A stretch of 64,000 nucleotides of DNA, taken from assembly GCF_021608185.1 (NCBI RefSeq), contig NZ_JAKIHN010000004.1, forward strand, positions 62,001 to 126,000, given 5' to 3'. How positions within the stretch are numbered: the first letter of the stretch is position 1; each line of letters begins with the position of its first letter. Below are positions 40,772-49,358 of the stretch, in pieces. The notes under the pieces were generated by a model, which made no database searches, was not told where the DNA came from, and was given only the letters and a program-made list of their open reading frames with translations. The stretch comes from Flavobacterium anseongense. GTDB lineage: Bacteria > Bacteroidota > Bacteroidia > Flavobacteriales > Flavobacteriaceae. The translations under genes were made by a program, and so were the position numbers.

Positions 40772-43261
40772 TTATTTTCCGATTGCGATGATGTTTGCCA
40801 ATAATCTAAAAGCGCCCGAAACACCTTCGGGTAATTCTCTAAAGAAACTTAAGCCTGTGTAAACATAATTTCCTTTGTCGTATTTGGCAATCAACAGCGC
40901 ACCATTTTTTGGTTTTTCACCTTTGTCATTGGATGAAAGAATAGGAGTAAAGGCAGCATCCCATTCACTTGGATAATACAACCCCTGTTCTTGTTTCCAG
41001 CCTTTGAAATCTTCAGTAGTAATTTTGTTTGGATAGTTTAAAACTCTATGATTCGCAGCTAAAAAGCGAACTTCAGCATTCTCTTCGGTGACTCTGTCTC
41101 GTGAAATTTTTAATGGGAAAGGTGACATGTCTTTGGTTACCAAATCGTCTGTTGTGTTGTATTGTACAATCATCGTTTTGCCGTTTTTTACAAAATCCAA
41201 TAAAATGTTTTGTTTAAAAGCTAAAGCGTTTACTGTATTATAAGCTCGAATTCCGGTCATAACAACATCATAGCTTACGAGTTTTTCAGTTGAAATTTCC
41301 TCTGGTTTGATGATGTCAACTTCATAACCCATTTGCGTTAAGCTTTTCGAAACTTCATCTCCGGCACCCATGATATAAGCAATCTTTTCACTCTTGGTTT
41401 TAATTTTCAGACGAATGGCTTTTGCTTCCGCCGGTTTCAAAACCATTTGCTTATAGATATGCGGATAATTGATGTCGATTTTGTTTTGGTCAAATGTTTT
41501 ACCGTCAACGCTTACAATACTTTTGATGCTTATTTCACTGGCTTCCTCAGATGGAGAAATACTGAAAACAGCTACTACTTCTTGTCCTTTTTTATCTATG
41601 GAAAAAGGAATTTCAGTTGGGGAAACTTCCCAACTTTCAGGTACATCTAATTTAATGTTACCGTTAACAGCGTCTTTACCGGCTTTTACTTTTACGGTAA
41701 CAGTCTTATCTCTATCGCTGTTGAAAATATAAACTTTCTCCGCGAAAGCTGATGTCACAGCTGGAATAATATCCAACGGTTGATAGACTTCGCCTTTAAC
41801 GTCATCGTTGTATTTGTAAACCACATTTCTTTCAAACGGAATTGTTACTCCGTTTATTTCAATCATAAAAATAACTTTGACATTTCGCAATACATCAGCT
41901 TTACCAATATTTTCTTGATTGTCTACACGATACATGCCTTCGGTTCCTTTTTGGTTTAACCAATAAGCATTCGTGAATTGCTCATCATTTGGCAATTCAA
42001 CATCAATATTTCGGGTAATGGATTTGTTGTTGGTCAATTCGGTTACGGATTGTATTGTCATTGAACTTGGAAATGTCTGAACAGTATTCAGGTTCATTTT
42101 GACAGTACTTCTGTTGATTGCTTCCAGTTTTATTTTTATGGCACTTCCCGGAGTTGCTTCTTGATTCTCGGTAACCGCTTCAAGGTATAAACCAGCGCAA
42201 CCGGCAACTATCTTTTTTATTTCTTCCGATTTGATAGCTTTCCAATGGTCATCATCCAGTTTTTGGATTAAATCGTAAGCTTTAACTAATTCCGGAATAG
42301 AAGCAGCCGGATTTTTAAAGTCAAAATTCTTTTCTGTATTAGACAGAATGTCTCCGATTGCTTTTCCGCCTTTCACACGGTTCCAACTTGTATCAATTCC
42401 GTCAAAAATGTTGGTTTTATCTTTGAGAGCATCGCCCTTTAGAAATTCCAAATACTCATCTTCTTCGCCACGAGTTCCGGTAGAACCAAAGCCTTGTGAC
42501 TGATGACGACTTCGACTCAGCGCTGCAATTTCCTGATTAGATTTACCAAGCGATTGGTAATAGGTTCCGATTTGTAGTTTGCTTAAATTGCTTTTATCGG
42601 CAGCTTCAAACTTTTCTTTGCTGCCATAAAACCACCAAGATGTATTAAAAAACAAACGTTTAGGCTGCCAAGTGGTTGTACTTTGTAATTGATTTGGAAA
42701 AACAGTCGCATCATTAACTTTGTCAAAAGCTTCATAACTCAGCATAGCAGAGGATGTATGATGACCATGAGTTGTTCCCGGTGATCGGTGATCAAAACGA
42801 TTAATAATTACATCGGGTTGGAATTTACGAATGACCCAAATGATGTCACTCAGCACTTGCTCTTTATCCCAAATTTGCAATGTTTCATCCGGATTTTTAG
42901 AAAAACCAAAGTCATTGGCACGCGAAAAGAATTGAACGCCGCCATCGATTTTTCGGGCTTCAATAAGTTCTTGTGTTCTGATTACGCCAAGTTGTTCACG
43001 CAGTTCCGGACCTATTAGGTTTTGTCCGCCATCTCCACGAGTTAATGATAAATATCCGGTTTGTGCTTTAACATCATTAGACAAATAAGCAATCAATCTT
43101 GTGTTTTCATCATCAGGATGCGCTGCAATGTATAAGACAGAACCTAGGAAGTTTAGTTTTTGAATTTGACTGTATAGTTCTACTGCGTTGGGTTTAGCCG
43201 GTTGTTGCGCTATGCCTTTTAGGCTTAGTATAAGTAATGAGAATAGTATAAAGTGTTTCAT
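40772..43261 (-). CDS. PIG-L/LmbE-type deacetylase, large secreted form
   Basis: This 829-aa protein (start at 43261, giving a signal peptide about 1-18 ending GIAQ) has an N-terminal PIG-L domain with zinc motif HPDDE (48-52) and second His pair in THGHHTS (164-170). Such enzymes deacetylate N-acetylglucosaminyl compounds. A middle part (about 350-620) is beta-rich (Ig-like), and the C-terminal part (about 640-829) resembles a class I amidotransferase or ThuA-like fold (SYDVVMTGIRAYN). A longer start at 43285 would overlap the reverse -7 element CAAATATA. It leads an operon with the membrane peptide and the symporter. Confidence 0.88.
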   Translation of the reverse strand: MKHFILFSLLILSLKGIAQQPAKPNAVELYSQIQKLNFLGSVLYIAAHPDDENTRLIAYLSNDVKAQTGYLSLTRGDGGQNLIGPELREQLGVIRTQELIEARKIDGGVQFFSRANDFGFSKNPDETLQIWDKEQVLSDIIWVIRKFQPDVIINRFDHRSPGTTHGHHTSSAMLSYEAFDKVNDATVFPNQLQSTTTWQPKRLFFNTSWWFYGSKEKFEAADKSNLSKLQIGTYYQSLGKSNQEIAALSRSRHQSQGFGSTGTRGEEDEYLEFLKGDALKDKTNIFDGIDTSWNRVKGGKAIGDILSNTEKNFDFKNPAASIPELVKAYDLIQKLDDDHWKAIKSEEIKKIVAGCAGLYLEAVTENQEATPGSAIKIKLEAINRSTVKMNLNTVQTFPSSMTIQSVTELTNNKSITRNIDVELPNDEQFTNAYWLNQKGTEGMYRVDNQENIGKADVLRNVKVIFMIEINGVTIPFERNVVYKYNDDVKGEVYQPLDIIPAVTSAFAEKVYIFNSDRDKTVTVKVKAGKDAVNGNIKLDVPESWEVSPTEIPFSIDKKGQEVVAVFSISPSEEASEISIKSIVSVDGKTFDQNKIDINYPHIYKQMVLKPAEAKAIRLKIKTKSEKIAYIMGAGDEVSKSLTQMGYEVDIIKPEEISTEKLVSYDVVMTGIRAYNTVNALAFKQNILLDFVKNGKTMIVQYNTTDDLVTKDMSPFPLKISRDRVTEENAEVRFLAANHRVLNYPNKITTEDFKGWKQEQGLYYPSEWDAAFTPILSSNDKGEKPKNGALLIAKYDKGNYVYTGLSFFRELPEGVSGAFRLLANIIAIGK

Positions 43262-43282
43262 TGAAAATGGTTTGCCATTGCT

Positions 43283-43290
43283 CAAATATA
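43283..43290 (-). promoter_or_regulatory. -7 promoter element of the PIG-L operon
   Basis: Plus-strand CAAATATA (TATATTTG on the minus strand) lies 22 bases before the chosen start at 43261, supporting it over the upstream ATG. Confidence 0.6.
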
Positions 43291-43359
43291 GTAATTTTAG
43301 TTTTCAGAGTTCAGAGAATGGTATTCAGTTTAACAGTTTTTTAGTCTTTCTTTTCCACA

Positions 43360-43391
43360 AAAAAACCTCTTAAGAAAATAAGAGGTTTTTA
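43360..43391 (-). terminator. Terminator of the 129-aa secreted protein gene
   Basis: Hairpin AAAAACCTCTTA-agaaaa-TAAGAGGTTTTT, twenty bases after the stop at 43411. Confidence 0.85.
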
Positions 43392-43410
43392 ATGTAATGA
43401 AGTATACGTT

Positions 43411-43800
43411 TTACTCAGTAGAAGCAGAAGCTGTTTGATTTGTAAATCTGCCTTTGGCATTGTATGGATACATTTTTTTATGGGTTTTGAGAAGTTGGTA
43501 TGGTTCATCTCCATCAAAATCGGTTATGGCAACTCTTACTTTATTGTATAAGGAATAACCGCCATAATTCGTCGGTAAATTTTCTGCTTTTTCCCATTTT
43601 CCGTTTACCTTATAATGATATACTAATTCAAGATTATCAAAATAGGCTTCAAGGTTTGGAAAATAATAGTAACGAACATAGCAGTTCGTTTTAGAATCAA
43701 TTGGTAACGATGACACATCATCATTTTTAGAATCCTGTGCACTTGATAAATAGCAAGTGAAAAGAAACAATACTAGTGATAGTTTTTTTAATGATTTCAT
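43411..43800 (-). CDS. Small secreted protein, paralogue of the 164-aa neighbour
   Basis: This 129-aa protein has a signal peptide (about 1-21, ending SSAQ). The mature part contains YVRYYYFPNLEAYFDNLELV, YHYKVNGKWEKAENLPTNYG and YSLYNKVRVAITDFDGDEPY. The same phrases occur in the gene at 44067: TRYYYLPDIQTYYDAPAQRY, YIYQSNGTWVRSANLPTRYR, YDLYKGQTVYLTDYKGKTPY. The two are clearly paralogues arranged in tandem with 266 bases between. The repeated YYxLPD...Y pattern is one I recall from small exported Flavobacterium proteins of unknown function. Confidence 0.78.
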   Translation of the reverse strand: MKSLKKLSLVLFLFTCYLSSAQDSKNDDVSSLPIDSKTNCYVRYYYFPNLEAYFDNLELVYHYKVNGKWEKAENLPTNYGGYSLYNKVRVAITDFDGDEPYQLLKTHKKMYPYNAKGRFTNQTASASTE

Positions 43801-44020
43801 GATTTTGACATTTTGCTTTTAAGTTTTGGGGCACAAAAACGATACAATCATTTTACAAAACATAAAAAATTATTAGGACAAAGATATAGAACTTATTCTA
43901 CAAATAACTGTCAAAATACTTAAAAAATCGATGAAATGCACTTTATTTTATTTTTTTTAAGAAAAATATTATATATGTTATTGATTATCAGTGCGTTTAT
44001 ATTTGCAATTTTACAATAAA

Positions 44021-44048
44021 AAAAGCAAAGAGGTTAGTCTTTGCTTTT
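44021..44048 (-). terminator. Terminator of the 164-aa secreted protein gene
   Basis: Hairpin AAAAGCAAAGA-ggttag-TCTTTGCTTTT. The 266-base spacer holds only this and AT-rich sequence. Confidence 0.75.
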
Positions 44049-44066
44049 AATAAATGTAGTTGTATT

Positions 44067-44561
44067 TTATTTCTTTCCTTTACCTTTTGCTTTTCCGTTA
44101 CCGTTTCCATTTCCATTCCCGTTTCCATTATGTTTACCAACTGGTTTTCCTTTTCCTTTTAGTTGTCCATAATGGTTACCATTGTCATGACCATTTGCTT
44201 TCCAAGGTTTTCCAACATATTTTACTTTATGTTTACTATAATAGGTATATGGAGTTTTTCCTTTATAATCTGTTAAGTAAACAGTTTGACCTTTGTATAA
44301 GTCATAACCTCTGTAACGGGTTGGAAGGTTTGCGCTACGAACCCAAGTACCATTACTTTGATAGATATAACGTTGAGCCGGTGCATCATAATAGGTTTGA
44401 ATATCAGGAAGATAATAGTAGCGAGTTGTAGCCGGAGCTTTTGGTGCCCATTTTGGAGCTACCGTTGGTCCATATTGTCTATCTACTTTTACTATCTGAG
44501 CCTGAGTATTAAATGCCAATACTAACAAAGCGGCAAGCATTAATAATTTAATTGTTTTCAT
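44067..44561 (-). CDS. Secreted protein with YYYLPD domain and basic glycine/asparagine-rich tail
   Basis: This 164-aa protein has a signal peptide (about 1-21, ending NTQAQ). A domain shared with the gene at 43411 covers about 40-115. The tail (about 120-164) is low complexity and strongly basic: GKGKPVGKHNGNGNGNGNG then KAKGKGKK, with GN and GK dipeptides encoded by an approximate six-base repeat. Such a tail could bind nucleic acid or acidic polysaccharide. It is otherwise unrecognised. A 117-codon plus-strand ORF over it is a shadow. Confidence 0.78.
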   Translation of the reverse strand: MKTIKLLMLAALLVLAFNTQAQIVKVDRQYGPTVAPKWAPKAPATTRYYYLPDIQTYYDAPAQRYIYQSNGTWVRSANLPTRYRGYDLYKGQTVYLTDYKGKTPYTYYSKHKVKYVGKPWKANGHDNGNHYGQLKGKGKPVGKHNGNGNGNGNGNGKAKGKGKK

Positions 44562-44697
44562 AATTTTAGTATTTTAGTTATTCTTAAACATGAGCATTAT
44601 TGCTGGTGTAAAATTGCAATTAAATCAAATAAAAGATGTTACACATAAATCGCTTTAAGTTATGTAATTCACATCTCATTATAAGCTTGTATAATTA

Positions 44698-45228
44698 TCA
44701 ATCTGTAAACTCTTTATCTTCAAATTCAGATGTGATAATGGAAATGCCCTTTTGCAGCAGTAAGTTATTTGGATAGGTAATTCTTTCTCCTTTATCGGTT
44801 TTAAGGTAAATATGAAACGCTTTTATATCTTCAATTTCGGCCTGAATGGGGAAGTCTTTATCATGTACCTGAATAATATCTCCAATTCGAAAAGGAAAAA
44901 AGAAAAACAAAATAATGCCCGAAGTAATATTGCTCAGGATAGACCATTGGGCAAACATTGCCACGCCAACAACAGTGGTTACGGATGATAAAGTAAAAAG
45001 GATATCTTTTTTTTGAACACCCCAAATAACAATAAGGCTAATTATTGCCAAGATATTTATTAACAGATGAATGTATTTTATAACCAAATTAGTCCGGTGT
45101 TCCATGATGGACGATAATTTGGCGTAACGGCGAATTAGTTTGGCTGAAATTACTCTTAAGAATATAATAGCGGCCAAAACAATTCCTGTTGCAATAACTT
45201 CTATGGTTAGATTAGAGAAGAATGACAT
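44698..45228 (-). CDS. Small MscS-type mechanosensitive channel
   Basis: This 176-aa protein has about three to four membrane helices (LTIEVIATGIVLAAIIFLRVIS; YIHLLINILAIISLIVIWG; LSSVTTVVGVAMFAQWSILSNI) followed by a short beta domain with the MscS phrase FPFRIGDIIQVHDKDFPIQAEIEDI. It lacks the large C-terminal vestibule of E. coli MscS, so it is a minimal form. The gate helix motif is recognisable by AQWSILSNITSGIILF. It is followed upstream by the AI-2E permease on the same strand with 31 bases between. Confidence 0.85.
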   Translation of the reverse strand: MSFFSNLTIEVIATGIVLAAIIFLRVISAKLIRRYAKLSSIMEHRTNLVIKYIHLLINILAIISLIVIWGVQKKDILFTLSSVTTVVGVAMFAQWSILSNITSGIILFFFFPFRIGDIIQVHDKDFPIQAEIEDIKAFHIYLKTDKGERITYPNNLLLQKGISIITSEFEDKEFTD

Positions 45229-45259
45229 AATTTTTTTATGTAAAAATACTTAAATAAAA

Positions 45260-46471
45260 CTATTTAGCAACGGTATCATTTGGGCTATTTTCATCTTCTT
45301 TAAAACTATCATCAGTCAGAATCGCTGGTGTTGAATCAGTATCAACATCAGCGTTTGTTGACGTAATATGATAACTATAATGTGGAAATTTGATTTTATG
45401 CCATTCATAGGTTTTTGGCAAATCATCACCCAATAAATAGCCCCAGGGTTCAAGCGAATCTATCCGGTCAAAAATTACTTTTATAATAGCAATTATTGGA
45501 ATAGCTAAAAACATTCCGGTTATACCTCCCAAAACGTTGCCGACAATAATACCAACTATTGAAACAAATGCGTTGATCTGCACTTTTGAACTGACAAACA
45601 TAGGAACTAAAATGTTGTTATCAATAAGCTGTACAATAATATTAACAACGATTACCCCTAAAACTATAGATAAATCGGTAGAGCCTGAAAGCGAAACTAC
45701 GATGCTTAATGCTCCGGCAAATAATATTCCAATATATGGAACCAAATTTAAAATTCCGGTTATGATTCCGAGTAAAATGAAATATTCAACTCCTATAAAA
45801 TACAAACCAATAGTAGTTAGTAAGGAAACCGCAATCATTTCGAATAATAATCCAACCACATAGCTTTGTACTGCAATTTTTATTTGAAATAGAATTTCAC
45901 GTAGTTTTTTATGATTTTCAGGTTTGTATAGTTTGGTTAAAAAAGTGATAAAAAGGTTTTGATACAATAAAAACAGAAAAGTATAAATCGGAATTAGTGT
46001 TAAGTCAAGTAATAAATCACTGAAAGAAATTAAGGTGCTGCCAACAATTTCGTTACCGGATTTGAGTCCGCTTTTTGCAGCATTGTCAATAATTTCATTT
46101 TGCTCACGTTTGCTCAAATGAAAATTATCCCTGATTAATTGCTGAAAATGTTCTATATGATAGTAGAAATTTTTTTGAATTTTTCCCCAATCATCAGCCA
46201 TATCACTAATCTGAAGCGAAATAAAATAAAAGACTCCCAGAAAAAAAAAGACGAACAAAAGAATAGCAAAAATTACCGCAATAAAATGTGGAAACCGCAG
46301 TCTTTTTATCAGAAAAGAAACTACAGGTCGCAAAATAATAGCAAAAAGCAAAGAGAGCAGTATTGGAAAAATAATATCCTGTCCAAAGTACAAAATAACA
46401 AATATTCCTATCAGACAAAGTAGTATTGCTGCGAGCCTTATAAAGAAAGGATATTTCAATGTTTCTGACAT
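45260..46471 (-). CDS. AI-2E family transporter
   Basis: This 403-aa protein has eight hydrophobic segments, in the pattern typical of the family: a start with FFIRLAAILLCLIGIFVILY and a central region around about 190-320 with VPYIGILFAGALSIVVSLSG and QLIDNNILVPMFVSSKVQINAFVSIVGIIVG. The PxxDNNxLxPxxxS-like DNNILVPMFVSSKVQI is the family signature. Members export autoinducer-2 or other solutes, or sodium. An acidic serine-rich tail (about 360-403) is probably cytoplasmic and disordered. It is followed by the channel gene. Confidence 0.9.
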   Translation of the reverse strand: MSETLKYPFFIRLAAILLCLIGIFVILYFGQDIIFPILLSLLFAIILRPVVSFLIKRLRFPHFIAVIFAILLFVFFFLGVFYFISLQISDMADDWGKIQKNFYYHIEHFQQLIRDNFHLSKREQNEIIDNAAKSGLKSGNEIVGSTLISFSDLLLDLTLIPIYTFLFLLYQNLFITFLTKLYKPENHKKLREILFQIKIAVQSYVVGLLFEMIAVSLLTTIGLYFIGVEYFILLGIITGILNLVPYIGILFAGALSIVVSLSGSTDLSIVLGVIVVNIIVQLIDNNILVPMFVSSKVQINAFVSIVGIIVGNVLGGITGMFLAIPIIAIIKVIFDRIDSLEPWGYLLGDDLPKTYEWHKIKFPHYSYHITSTNADVDTDSTPAILTDDSFKEDENSPNDTVAK

Positions 46472-46498
46472 AGTATTTTTTTTAAAGATAGTTAATCT

Positions 46499-47092
46499 TT
46501 ACATATTCGCATCGTACTGACTTAAATAATGATATACTTTTTCGGTTGGTAGTCCAACAACATTGGTGTAGGAGCCATCAATTCTGGTAATGCCAACCAA
46601 CCCAATCCATTCCTGAATGCCATAAGCTCCGGCTTTATCGAAAGGTTTGTAATTTTCAAGATAATAATGAATGGCCTCATCTGAAAGTTGATTAAAAGTC
46701 ACTTTGGTTATGTCAAAAATGGTTTCTGTTTTTTTAATGGATTTAAAGCAAACGGACGTAATTACTTCATGAGTTTCATTAGATAATGATTTCAAAATAG
46801 CAAAGGCATCATCATAATCTTTGGGTTTTCCCAATGCTTTGTTATTTAACCAAACAATAGTGTCGCTGGTGACCAAAAGTTCGTTTGCTGCTATTTCACC
46901 ATTAAAAGCATTGGCTTTGAGTTGGGCTAAATAGTTTGTAATTTCAACACCTTGCAAATTATCAGGATAAATTTCTTCAATATCTTTTAACCGAATTTCG
47001 AAATCCAAATCTAAATCTTTGAAAAACTGTTGCCTTCTGGGTGAACCTGAAGCTAAGATTATTTTATAAGCTTTGAGTTTATCCCTTAACAT
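46499..47092 (-). CDS. maf: Maf-type nucleoside triphosphate pyrophosphatase
   Basis: This 197-aa protein hydrolyses non-canonical or excess nucleoside triphosphates. The N-terminal motif is ILASGSPRRQQ (about 12-22). The TSDTIVWLNNKALGKPKD and EVITSVCF segments follow, then KAGAYGIQEWIGLVGITRIDGSYTNVVGLP. It overlaps the end of the upstream prenyltransferase gene by 14 bases, a tight coupling. It is the last gene of a DUF2520-KdsC-UbiA-Maf run that I associate with flavobacterial genomes. Confidence 0.92.
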   Translation of the reverse strand: MLRDKLKAYKIILASGSPRRQQFFKDLDLDFEIRLKDIEEIYPDNLQGVEITNYLAQLKANAFNGEIAANELLVTSDTIVWLNNKALGKPKDYDDAFAILKSLSNETHEVITSVCFKSIKKTETIFDITKVTFNQLSDEAIHYYLENYKPFDKAGAYGIQEWIGLVGITRIDGSYTNVVGLPTEKVYHYLSQYDANM

Positions 47093-48002
47093 TCTGCATT
47101 ATGTTTAAATTGATAACTAAAATGGAGAGTATTCCAAAAAAGATTATCCATTTCAAGACATTGCTTAGCAAATGAAACTCTTCCTTTTCTTTGGCATTCC
47201 AAATTTTAACCACAAAGAAAATCATTGGCGCCACAACAAAGAGTAAGCCATAAATGACAGCATAATAAAGCTTTGATGACATTAAATTAGAATTCAAATA
47301 CCAAAGCAAAATTACTGTAGCAATTATACCTAATACTGCGACTATTTTAGAAGTTTTATTTAATCCAACTGCAATCGGTAAAGTGCTCATTCCGGCATTT
47401 GTATCACCCTCAACATCTTCCATGTCTTTAACTATTTCGCGAATCAGGTTTATGATAAAAGCAAAAATTGCATAGTCAATCAATACCGAAAAAATTAGCC
47501 CCATTTGTTTTTGGTTGCCTTCATAAGTAGCAGGCAATAAATCGAAAAGCCCAATGATAATCACACTAAACGATAGGAGCAGTGCGACAATGATATTACC
47601 TATCAAAAGCATTTGTTTCAAACTCGTAGCATACATATACAATGTAGCAGAAATTATTATAAAAGCTCCCGCAAAGCTGGGTTTTTGAATTATGCTGGCT
47701 AAATAATATCCTATTCCAACGCCAGTTATATTTAGTATAAAGTATAAGTTATAAGCTGCTTTTTCTGAAATGAATTTGCCAACAATTACTTTATCATTAT
47801 CATAATCAGTTGCCTGATCCAAAATATCATTGATAACATATCCGGCGGCTGCAATTAAAACGGTTGCCAAAACCAATAATCCGTATTGCCAATCACTTAA
47901 TGATAAATAGGTATTGAGTTTTAAGAATCCATAACGAAAAAGTAACTGCATAAAAGCAAGCAGCAGTAGGTTTTGGTAACGTATTAGTTTAAGGTATTTC
48001 AT
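47079..48002 (-). CDS. UbiA-family (geranylgeranylglycerol-phosphate) prenyltransferase
   Basis: This 307-aa membrane protein has about eight helices and the two aspartate motifs of UbiA enzymes: NDILDQATDYDND (about 58-70) and REIVKDMEDVEGD (about 188-200). In Flavobacteria this family is commonly annotated as geranylgeranylglycerol-phosphate geranylgeranyltransferase; the substrate is not proven here. It lies between kdsC and maf, overlapping maf by 14 bases. Menaquinone or haem-O prenyltransferases are alternatives, but the conserved gene neighbourhood argues against them. Confidence 0.85.
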   Translation of the reverse strand: MKYLKLIRYQNLLLLAFMQLLFRYGFLKLNTYLSLSDWQYGLLVLATVLIAAAGYVINDILDQATDYDNDKVIVGKFISEKAAYNLYFILNITGVGIGYYLASIIQKPSFAGAFIIISATLYMYATSLKQMLLIGNIIVALLLSFSVIIIGLFDLLPATYEGNQKQMGLIFSVLIDYAIFAFIINLIREIVKDMEDVEGDTNAGMSTLPIAVGLNKTSKIVAVLGIIATVILLWYLNSNLMSSKLYYAVIYGLLFVVAPMIFFVVKIWNAKEKEEFHLLSNVLKWIIFFGILSILVINLNIMQNVKG

Positions 48003-48027
48003 TTATTTATATTTTCTAATTGTCTCT

Positions 48028-48555
48028 TTAATCGTGTTTTCCATTATAGTACATATGCCATTTGCCTTGGACTTTCATCACTTGTTCAATTATTTCACGA
48101 ACAGCACCTTTACCGCCTTTTTTATGTGAAATGTATTTGCAGATAGCTTTTATTTCCTGGCTTGCATCTTGAGGACAAACAGGAAGCCCAACTAGCTGCA
48201 TCACATGATAATCCGGGATATCATCACCCATATATAAAACTTGTTCAGGAATTATATTGTATTGTTTAATGTATTCATTAAAAGTAGCTACTTTATCAGG
48301 TGAAGCCAAATGAATATCAGTAATTCCTAAATTTTGCAAACGGATGCGAACACCTTCATTATTTCCTCCCGAAATGATGCATACATGATAACCACTTTCA
48401 ACAGCAGCCTTCATCGCAAAACCATCGCGAATGTTCATGATTCGAAGCATTTCACCGGTTGGAGTAACATGAACGGAACTATCCGTCAAAACGCCATCGA
48501 CATCAAAAATAAAAGTCGTGATGTTGTTCAGTATTTCTTTATAGCTTTTTCCCAT
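48028..48555 (-). CDS. kdsC: KdsC-type 3-deoxy-manno-octulosonate-8-phosphate phosphatase
   Basis: This 175-aa C0-cap HAD phosphatase dephosphorylates KDO-8-phosphate in lipopolysaccharide core synthesis. Motif I is FIFDVDGVLTDSSV (Asp18, Asp20), the second motif is CIISGGNNEGVRIRL, and motif III/IV is MGDDIPDYHVMQLVGLPVCPQDA. Tetrameric KdsC enzymes have exactly this short plan. It overlaps the DUF2520 gene by 17 bases and precedes the prenyltransferase. The other Kdo genes are not in the window. Confidence 0.92.
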   Translation of the reverse strand: MGKSYKEILNNITTFIFDVDGVLTDSSVHVTPTGEMLRIMNIRDGFAMKAAVESGYHVCIISGGNNEGVRIRLQNLGITDIHLASPDKVATFNEYIKQYNIIPEQVLYMGDDIPDYHVMQLVGLPVCPQDASQEIKAICKYISHKKGGKGAVREIIEQVMKVQGKWHMYYNGKHD

Positions 48556-49300
48556 TATCGATAATAGATTTTGTTAGCAATTTATAGATTTCCTTTTGAT
48601 TATCATCAGTCAAAAAGTTCAAATGTGCATTTATTATTTGAGTGTCTTTACGCTTGGCTGGTCCGGTTTGCGCTTCATTTGGCGAAAGCCTTAAAATTTT
48701 GTTAGCGGTTTCCTGAATTAATGGCTTTAAAATGTCAAATGATAAATCATTTTCGATGCAAATATCGTTACCAATCTGATACAAATGATTGACAAAATTA
48801 GACACAAAAATAGCGGCTATATGCAATGCTTTACGCTGTTCTGAATCGACTTTGTAAATAATGTTTGAAATGGATTTAGCAACGGTTTCCAGAGTTTGAA
48901 AGTCATTTTCGTTTTGCGCTTCGAGGCAAATCGGAATTATTTTAAAATCGACTTCTTTTGATTTGGAAAACGTTTGCAGCGGATAAAAAACACCTTTGCG
49001 ATTTTTGTCGTTTAAAGCATCAATACTCATACTTCCCGAAGTATGAACTATCAATTGATTTTCGAATTGAATTTGATTTGAAACTTCAGAAATAGCATTG
49101 TCAGAAACCGCAATAATGATTACATCTGCTTTTTGAAGTTTGCTGTAATCAGTTATGATTTTTTTGGAATCGAGTAGGTGGGACAGACTATTTTCCTGGC
49201 GGGACATTGCTTGTTTTAACTCGATTCCTTCTGCTTTTTTTAAAGCAGTAATCAAGTGTTGCGCTACATTTCCGGAACCAATGATGCTGATTGAAATCAT
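48539..49300 (-). CDS. Rossmann-like and DUF2520 domain protein
   Basis: This 253-aa protein (start at 49300, MISISIIGSGNVAQHLI) has an N-terminal NAD(P)-binding fold with GSGNVA (8-13) and the strand ADVIIIAVSDNAI. A DUF2520 C-terminal helical domain starts around residue 130 (FKIIPICLEAQN; RKALHIAAIFVSNFVNHLY). It resembles beta-hydroxyacid or pyrroline-5-carboxylate-type dehydrogenases, with unknown substrate. A longer start at 49336 would add 12 residues (including FYYFYG) that break the usual beginning. It heads the kdsC-prenyltransferase-maf operon. Confidence 0.88.
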   Translation of the reverse strand: MISISIIGSGNVAQHLITALKKAEGIELKQAMSRQENSLSHLLDSKKIITDYSKLQKADVIIIAVSDNAISEVSNQIQFENQLIVHTSGSMSIDALNDKNRKGVFYPLQTFSKSKEVDFKIIPICLEAQNENDFQTLETVAKSISNIIYKVDSEQRKALHIAAIFVSNFVNHLYQIGNDICIENDLSFDILKPLIQETANKILRLSPNEAQTGPAKRKDTQIINAHLNFLTDDNQKEIYKLLTKSIIDNGKKL

Positions 49301-49358
49301 TCCGTAAAAGTAGTAAAAAATGAAGTTATCAGACAAGCAAAACCGTATTCAGAAAAAA

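Noticed and set aside
43998..44005. Plus-strand TATATTTG as a promoter
   Set aside because: It leads directly into a terminator and antisense of a real gene, and no -33 element is at the right distance; probably chance.
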